Positions 9,265-14,487 of a stretch of 14,487 bases of DNA are shown piece after piece; positions within the stretch are counted from its first letter, which is position 1, and each line of letters opens with the position of its first letter. The notes under the pieces were generated by a model. The model had not been told where the DNA came from. It saw only the letters and a program-made list of their open reading frames with translations, and made no database searches. The DNA lies in contig MU404198.1 in the NCBI GenBank assembly GCA_022695795.1, forward strand, positions 68,388-82,874. Direction: 5' to 3'. Position numbers and translations under genes: made by a program. This DNA is from Biscogniauxia marginata. Its lineage: Eukaryota > Ascomycota > Sordariomycetes > Xylariales > Xylariaceae.

Positions 9265-10069
9265 AGAGAATTAAGGGGTAGGGGGCGAGGTATCACCCTA
9301 AATAGAAGAGTAGTTATCGTTTTTTTTTGATGCTATAATCATGCCCGGGGCGTAATTCTCTTTTATGGTTGTTTTCCTCTAGAGAGAGAAAATAAAAGTG
9401 TGGATAGACCAACTTTTTTTCTCTTTTTCCCATCCTCTTTGTTTTTCTCTTCTACCTAAAGATTTCACGAACGCTTCATGACACAGACAAGAAAGATATA
9501 TCTAGTTTAAATCCCTTTTTCTTCAATTTCCGATATAAATCATTGGGTGAGATCTTAATTCTGTTTTGCCTTCACCCTGTTTTGCCAGTGATACTTACTG
9601 GGTACTAGTGAAAGTAGTGAGTGGGTGGCTGGCTGGCTGGTTGGTTACGTAGAGGTCATTTGCAGTTGTTCTTTTTTCTCTTCTCCTTTCGGTAAAGAAA
9701 AGAGAGGGTTGGAAGGGATAACCTAGGCCGGGCATACTGCTGTCTTGGAGAGATCATGCTTGTTACTTATTCCATCTCCTACCCCACCCGTGTTGATAAC
9801 TTGTATCTAGAACAAATTGTTTTTGTCTTAGAAAAAGAGAGGGGGGGGAGAGATAGGGCTTTTGAGGAAGAGAACTGTAGGTAGTTTGGAACATAGATCT
9901 TGTATCATTGTTGTTGGTATTTTTGAAAATTCAACTTTGGGTTTTTGCTCGAATCATTTCGCTGCTTCATTAACTGCGGGTCTAAAAGGTACTACGTTAT
10001 GCTAGTTCTAGGTGTTTTCAAAGCCTAATAGATAGGTAGTAATTCCTCGCGCATAATAACGTCAGTAGA
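9265..10069. other. Convergent intergenic region with both 3' UTRs
   Basis: This is the tail-to-tail spacer between the two genes, of ordinary composition and not RIPed. It contains homopolymer and purine or pyrimidine runs (T8 near 9320, a pyrimidine-rich stretch around 9413-9450, G8 at 9841-9848) and a short GGCT-type repeat (about 9625-9644). I see no tRNA, no convincing open frame and no consensus polyadenylation hexamer for the minus-strand gene. Confidence 0.7.
9391..9396 (+). terminator. Candidate polyadenylation signal for the myosin mRNA
   Basis: AATAAA lies 127 nt after the myosin stop codon and is followed by a T-rich and pyrimidine-rich stretch. The spacing suits a fungal 3' UTR, but fungal signals are loose and cleavage cannot be placed from sequence alone. 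Confidence 0.5.
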
Positions 10070-10086
10070 CCCCCCCCCCCCCCCCC
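10070..10086. repeat. 17-nt poly-C tract next to the palmitoyltransferase stop codon
   Basis: There are seventeen consecutive C on the plus strand, which is G17 on the coding strand of the minus-strand gene. The tract starts two bases after that gene's TAA. In the transcript it would open the 3' UTR with a run able to form G-quadruplexes. Such homopolymers are also prone to sequencing and length errors, but this one cannot shift the annotated frame. Confidence 0.97.
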
Positions 10087-10088
10087 GG

Positions 10089-11921
10089 TTACGTATCTCC
10101 ATTGTCTCTCGTGAGGACTTTCCTCCTCCGGATGAGCTCCGCCAGGGGTACCTCGTCCTCCTCCTCGTTGTTGTGGTTGTTATTCCCGACTTCCTCCGGA
10201 TAGCGACGGTCGACGTGGTCCCCGTACGCCGGGTCGTCGAACTCGGCGTCCTCGTCGACGCCGTAGTCGCCCAGCTGCTCACCGTCGGCGTTGACCCAGC
10301 CAGATTTGCCCTCATCAACGATGATGCCCGCGGGTCTAGGTCTGACGAGCCCTCCTCTTCCCGCGGCACGAGGATAGTTGGAATCATCATTGCGGTAATC
10401 CCGTGCTCCTCGCTCGTACGCTTCGTCCACAAAGTCGTAATCCTGATCGCCCTCCTCGTAGTCGTAATCCCGCACCTCCTCCAGCTCGTCCATGATGCGA
10501 GACCGCGTGCCCTGCCACCGGCGCAGATCGCGCTCCTGCCGCCGCCGGAATACCTCCCTCTCGTCCTCGTCTATCGCCCCCTTGTCGTCACTGCCGCTCA
10601 TCACAGTCCACGGCGCCCCTCCCAGCTGTTCTCGTTGTTGGCGTTCCCACTGCTGTTGCCGTCGCCGACGCGTCTCCCTATCGGCCGTGTTCTGGGCGTC
10701 GAGGTCGCGCTCGCGCTCCCGCCACACGCGCGCGTGCCGCACCTTGTCCGGGTCGACGGGCGGCCACATGCCCTCGCGGTCGTTGAGCCCGTTCTCCTCG
10801 TACTCCCAGCCTATTAATGCGGCGGCGGCTACCTTCGCGCTGTCGCCTCTACTACTGCTGTTGCTAGTCTTCTTCGTGTCCCACTTTTCATCATTACCCG
10901 CAGGTCCCCCGGGGAAGGGACCGACGCGCGGCCCGCTCGCGAACGGGAGGAGCCAGAGTAACGGGTTCGCTGTGCCCATCGCCTGCGCCATGTTAGCGAA
11001 TATGCCGATGTCGTAGGGGAACTCGACGGGCTCGGGACCGAGGCCGGCGGTCTCGCCGTCATATCCGCTGTCGCCGCTGCCACGCCACCAGCCCCCATCG
11101 TCCCCGTCCCCGTACCCGGCCCGGCGCTCCAACACGGCCTCGTGGCGCTCGATTTCCCAGCCCTCGATCATCGTGGTGTTGAAAGCCCAGCCCTTAAGCG
11201 TGGTCGCGAAGAGTAGCACCAGCATGAGCGCCGTCACACCCGCCACGAGCAGCAGTACGGTTAGCAGCGCGAGCTGGCCGAGCGTGGGGCCCAGGTACGC
11301 CGGCAGGTGGCGGGCGGCCCAGAGGCCGTGCGCGCGGCGCAGGAGGAAGGACAGGAGCGTCCAGAGCGAGGCGTTCGTGTACGCGAGAAAGCGCAGGAAG
11401 TGCGGGAACGTCTGCAGCGAGACGCAGTTGCCCGTCCAGGGGCAGTGGTGGTCCATCTTGGGGATGCAGCGCCCGCAGGTCTTGCAGTGGTGCGCGCGGG
11501 GCGGCTTGGGGAGCGCGCATTTCCGGCACCAGCGCCGCCGCCTCAGGGCCGCGAGCGTCGCCTCAGCGGCGGTGTGGCTATGGTGGTTATAATCGTCGTC
11601 GGCGTTCGGGTCGGGATCGGCCTTCTTGCGCATCGAGGCCGGGAACTCGTACCGGCCCGGGTCGACGGTGACGGCCTTGTAGTACGTGTACCACAGACAG
11701 CACAGCAGGGCGTTGAAGACGTAGGTCTCGGTCGGTGTCAGCGGCCCCGGCGAGAGGTCCGGCGCGTGCGCGAACAGCCACTGCGAAGCGTACGCCAGGA
11801 AGGCGATCAGGAGGCAGACGGCGGGCACGGCGAGCCGTTGGATCGGCGATGCCGTGGTGCCGATGAGGAAGGCCATTTTTTCCACTTCTTCGCTTCGAAC
11901 GAGGGAAGATGGTTGGTCCAT
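10089..11921 (-). CDS. PFA4: DHHC protein S-acyltransferase, Pfa4 type (610 aa, or 595 aa from Met16)
   Basis: This is an integral ER-membrane palmitoyltransferase that transfers palmitate to substrate cysteines through a DHHC-cysteine acyl intermediate; yeast Pfa4 acts on chitin synthase Chs3. Four hydrophobic segments lie near 31-50, 67-85, 175-194 and 214-240. Between segments 2 and 3 is a complete zinc-finger domain: C132-x2-C135-x9-HC146-x2-C149-x2-C152-x4-DHHC (157-160)-x5-C166. A TTxE-like NTTMIEGWE (248-256) and an FANMAQAMGTANPLLW block (308-323, PaCCT-like) follow. The remaining 250-plus residues are charged, acidic and probably disordered, ending with an EVPLAELIRRRKV block. It is longer than yeast Pfa4 (378 aa). 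There is no intron. I list the outermost Met, but Met16 (codon 11874-11876) has A at -3 and begins like family members (MAFL...), so it is the likelier start. DHHC identity is secure; the Pfa4 subtype is probable. Confidence 0.9.
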   Translation of the reverse strand: MDQPSSLVRSEEVEKMAFLIGTTASPIQRLAVPAVCLLIAFLAYASQWLFAHAPDLSPGPLTPTETYVFNALLCCLWYTYYKAVTVDPGRYEFPASMRKKADPDPNADDDYNHHSHTAAEATLAALRRRRWCRKCALPKPPRAHHCKTCGRCIPKMDHHCPWTGNCVSLQTFPHFLRFLAYTNASLWTLLSFLLRRAHGLWAARHLPAYLGPTLGQLALLTVLLLVAGVTALMLVLLFATTLKGWAFNTTMIEGWEIERHEAVLERRAGYGDGDDGGWWRGSGDSGYDGETAGLGPEPVEFPYDIGIFANMAQAMGTANPLLWLLPFASGPRVGPFPGGPAGNDEKWDTKKTSNSSSRGDSAKVAAAALIGWEYEENGLNDREGMWPPVDPDKVRHARVWRERERDLDAQNTADRETRRRRQQQWERQQREQLGGAPWTVMSGSDDKGAIDEDEREVFRRRQERDLRRWQGTRSRIMDELEEVRDYDYEEGDQDYDFVDEAYERGARDYRNDDSNYPRAAGRGGLVRPRPAGIIVDEGKSGWVNADGEQLGDYGVDEDAEFDDPAYGDHVDRRYPEEVGNNNHNNEEEDEVPLAELIRRRKVLTRDNGDT

Positions 11922-12165
11922 GAGGGTCTAGTAGCACATTTCCTAGAGTCGTCAGGATAGTAACCTCGAGGCTTTAGGAAGGGAAGCTCGAATCGAGGTG
12001 ACAGTTTCGGCTGGCTAGATTCATAATGTTGAGCCAGACTCGAGGGTTACGCGGTGGAATGCGGGTGGCTGCAGGGATTTGGAAGTGGTTCCGTAGGACT
12101 GGAAAGATTTATGAACAGTTATGCAAAAGGACGGACCTTGTCAGGGAATGCAATGTGTGGTTCTA
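11922..12165 (-). promoter_or_regulatory. Short upstream region of the palmitoyltransferase gene
   Basis: About 245 bp of normal-composition DNA separate the outermost Met codon from the AT block, so promoter and leader must fit here or extend into RIPed sequence. I see no clear TATA or CCAAT element on the coding strand. Confidence 0.4.
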
Positions 12166-13101
12166 CTTGTTATTATAATATATTTTATACTTTTTATTAA
12201 ATATATTTACGATTTAATTTAATTTAAATTTAAATTAATTATTATAATTATTTGTTTTAATTTTAATGTTTAATTTTATAATAATAATATTATAAAATAA
12301 AGTTATAAAAATTATTAATAAAAAGTATATATTAAGATAAATAATAATAATAATAAGTAGTTATAATAAGGTTATAACTAGTTATGTTTATAATTTCCCT
12401 TTATTTAATTTATTTATTAATATATATTAAAGATATATACCTTTATAACCTTATATTAAATACCGGCCCGAAAAAGAAAATAATTACCGTTTTTAATAAA
12501 ACCTTATTTAATTATATATATAATGTTATAAAGGTTTTTAACCTTTATTTTTACGAGACCGTTTTCGTTTTTATCGTTTTTCGTTTTTAGTTTTCCTTAT
12601 TACGATTTGTCTTTTTATTATTATTTAATACTTATTAATTAGCTTTTATAAATATTATAAAGCTTTTTCGGTTTTTTAAATGTTATTTTTATATTTATAA
12701 CTTTTTATTTAATAAAATAATTAAACTTATTTTATATATAATTAAAACGGTATTATAAAATAATTTTAATTTTATAAAGTTTATTATTTTTATTTTTAAA
12801 GTTTTAAATTTTTTAATAAGTCTCGATAATTCGAAACATCGTTTTATTAAAAACTAGAAAGTCGGCTTATTTAAAAAATAAAAAAACTTATAAGTTTAAA
12901 TTATATTATTTTAATAACGTTAAAACTAACGTTTTTTTAATTAAAAATAAATATATAAAAACTAAAATTTTTAAAATTTAAAATTGAAATAAAAAAAGTC
13001 GTTAATAAAATAAAATAAATATAGCTTAATTAAAACCTTGATAAAAGGAAAATTATAAATAATTTTATATATAAATAATATAAATTATTATAAAAATAAG
13101 T

Positions 13102-13522
13102 TAACATGTCTTATAAGTAAGTGAGCTACACAAGCGAGTAAGCCACTTAATTTCCTATATAAAATCGACTTTTTCAAAAATTCATAACTTTACGCGTAAA
13201 AATCGTAAAAATCTCAAACCTTTTTTTAGTTATATAATTATAAGGTTTAAATAAAAGTAAAATCGAAAAAAAAAAGTGAGATGTATAAAGAAATACGTAA
13301 AAAGGTCCGTGCGTTTTGTTTTAATTTTAGTTTTTACGCGTTTTCCTTTCGCGCCTTTTGAAATTAATTTTTTCGATTTTACTTTTAATTAAAATGAATA
13401 GTTATATAACTAAAAAAGAAGGTCTAGAATTTTTACGATTTTTACGCGTAACGTTATGAATTTTTGAAAAAGTCGATTTTGTATGGGAAATTAAATGGCC
13501 CACTCGCTTATAAGACACGTTA
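13102..13522 (+). mobile_element. MITE-like non-autonomous element, copy B (421 bp)
   Basis: It is homologous to copy A along its full length. The left arm 13102-13220 starts TAACATGTCTTATAAG and the right arm 13421-13522 ends CTTATAAGACACGTTA. The interior shares blocks with copy A such as TTTTAATTTTAGTTTTTAC and GAAATTAATTTTTTCGATTTT (20 bases of it: AAATTAATTTTTTCGATTTT). The right arm is 102 nt against 119 nt on the left; the 17-nt difference is one unit of the subterminal duplication. The right arm keeps the least mutated sequence (GAGTGGGCCA read inward). TA flanks both ends and there is no coding capacity. Confidence 0.82.
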
Positions 13523-13547
13523 TAATTTTTAATATTAATAAAAAAAT

Positions 13548-13589
13548 TAACGTGCTTTATAAGTAAATAAGCTATATAAGTAAGTAAAC
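13548..13589 (+). mobile_element. Partial third terminus of the MITE family
   Basis: TAACGTGCTTTATAAG begins 25 bp after copy B ends and follows the terminal repeat, with transition differences, through both 17-nt units to about 13589. The sequence then diverges from copies A and B, and I find no matching right end before the window closes. It is either a truncated copy or a different element sharing these termini. Confidence 0.6.
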
Positions 13590-13790
13590 TAGTTTTTATA
13601 ACTTTTATAATTTTAACAATTAAAAAACATTTATATAGTATTAAAATTAATTAATAATTATTATTATTTAAATTATCTTTTTCAGTTTTACGCTTTAAAA
13701 ATTAAATATTTAGTTTTTTAACGCGTAATTTAAGTTAATTAATTTATTACATTTTTCGAGTTAAAACCTTTTAAAATTAAAATAAAGAAT

Positions 13791-13831
13791 TAATTATAAA
13801 TAAAATTAATTATAAATAAAATTAATTATAA
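13791..13831 (+). repeat. 16-bp tandem repeat, about 2.6 copies
   Basis: The unit TAATTATAAATAAAAT occurs twice exactly (13791-13806, 13807-13822), followed by nine bases of a third copy. It is unrelated to the 16-bp unit at 3642-3737. Confidence 0.9.
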
Positions 13832-14370
13832 CTTCTTAAATTTTAAATTATTAAATACCTTTTTATTTATTATATAAATATTATTAATTATATATATTAT
13901 ATCATTTTTATTTAGTTATTATTCTTTTTCAAGATTTTTTATTATTAATTATAATATTATTATTTTTTATTTATAATTATTTATTTTTAGTTTTATATCG
14001 CTTATTAAAAATGTAATTTATTTTTAAAAAACGAGTAATTTTATTTCGTAATAAAGTTATTTTATATATTAAAAAAATTATAAGTTAATTATAAGTATTT
14101 ATAATAAAATTAAATTATAATAATATCTCGCGAGTTATTATAAATATTTTGGCTTTTTAAAATACTTAATTTATATTAAGGTCGAGAAAAAATATGTGCG
14201 CTTTTTATATAAAAAGTAATATAATAATAACTTTTTAAAAATTAATTTAATTAATTTAATTATATGAAACCTAGTTTATATATTTAAAATAATTATTATA
14301 ATAATAAATATTTTTATAAAGCTAATTAAAAAGTTTTTTATAATATAATAATAATAACGTTTTATTAAAA

Positions 14371-14487
14371 TTTTTAAGTAATTATTATATATATTTTTAA
14401 GTAATTATTATATATATTTTTAAGTAATTATTATATATATTTTTAAGTAATTATTATATATATTTTTAAGTAATTATTATATATATT
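14371..14487 (+). repeat. 23-bp tandem repeat at the window edge, five copies
   Basis: TTTTTAAGTAATTATTATATATA is repeated with a 23-base period (units start at 14371, 14394, 14417, 14440 and 14463; the shared core TAAGTAATTATTATATATA is identical in each). The array reaches the last base, so its true length is unknown. Confidence 0.95.

Larger units (their letters stand above)
12166..14487. repeat. AT-rich RIP-degraded block (right)
   Basis: The composition changes abruptly at about 12165-12171, from ordinary upstream DNA to almost pure A/T with CpG retained and CpA/TpG scarce, as in the other blocks. It contains MITE copy B, a partial related terminus and two short tandem arrays. A 68-codon plus-strand frame at 12384-12590 has the biased F/Y/I/L/K/N content expected of random AT sequence and I do not call it a gene. 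The stretch 12600-13100 shows nothing further. Confidence 0.85.

Noticed and set aside
9265..10069. Possible tRNA or small gene between the two convergent genes
   Set aside because: No cloverleaf, A/B box pair or coding frame was found; the stretch looks like two 3' UTRs with simple-sequence runs.
10173..11960. Long plus-strand frames (up to 217 codons) opposite the palmitoyltransferase
   Set aside because: They are antisense shadows caused by high GC content, rich in R, V, A and P with no domain. The minus-strand frame holds the complete DHHC domain.
12384..12590. 68-codon plus-strand frame in the right AT block
   Set aside because: Its composition (F, Y, I, L, K, N) is that of random AT-rich DNA. 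It might be a decayed transposon fragment but no motif supports that.

Overview
The window looks like nuclear DNA of a filamentous ascomycete, most likely a Sordariomycete. A GC-balanced island carries two conserved fungal genes with short spliceosomal introns. It is flanked by extremely AT-rich, gene-empty DNA with the signature of repeat-induced point mutation (RIP): TpA very common, CpA/TpG almost absent, CpG retained. In 361-600, for example, I count about 50 TpA, 3 TpG, no CpA and only about 18 G or C in 240 bases. The class placement rests on the close resemblance of the myosin to Sordariomycete class I myosins as I remember them; no search was run.

Layout. 1-2690: RIP-degraded AT block. 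2700-3335: a small non-RIPed island with hairpins but no convincing gene. 3336-4700: a second AT block holding a six-copy 16-bp tandem repeat and a 434-bp MITE-like element with about 119-nt terminal inverted repeats (copy A). 4716-5454: GC-balanced promoter and leader. 5455-9264 (+): class I myosin, three exons, 1231 aa, whose start codon sits alone in the first coding exon. 9265-10088: tail-to-tail intergenic region ending in a 17-C homopolymer. 10089-11921 (-): a single-exon DHHC palmitoyltransferase of the Pfa4 type. 11922-12165: its short upstream region. 12166-14487: a third AT block with a second full-length MITE copy (B, 421 bp), a partial third terminus, and short tandem repeats, one running off the window end.

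The two genes are convergent and probably separately regulated. Myosin I drives actin-patch endocytosis and Arp2/3-dependent actin assembly at hyphal tips. Pfa4-type enzymes palmitoylate membrane proteins in the ER (chitin synthase Chs3 is the classical yeast substrate). Both therefore bear on polarized growth and wall delivery, but nothing in the sequence shows co-regulation.

The less ordinary content is in the AT blocks. An undescribed-looking MITE family (at least two full copies plus one partial) has a 17-nt subterminal duplication inside its inverted repeats. Copy A lies inside one arm of an older inverted repeat pair, and the other arm appears to preserve the empty TA target site.
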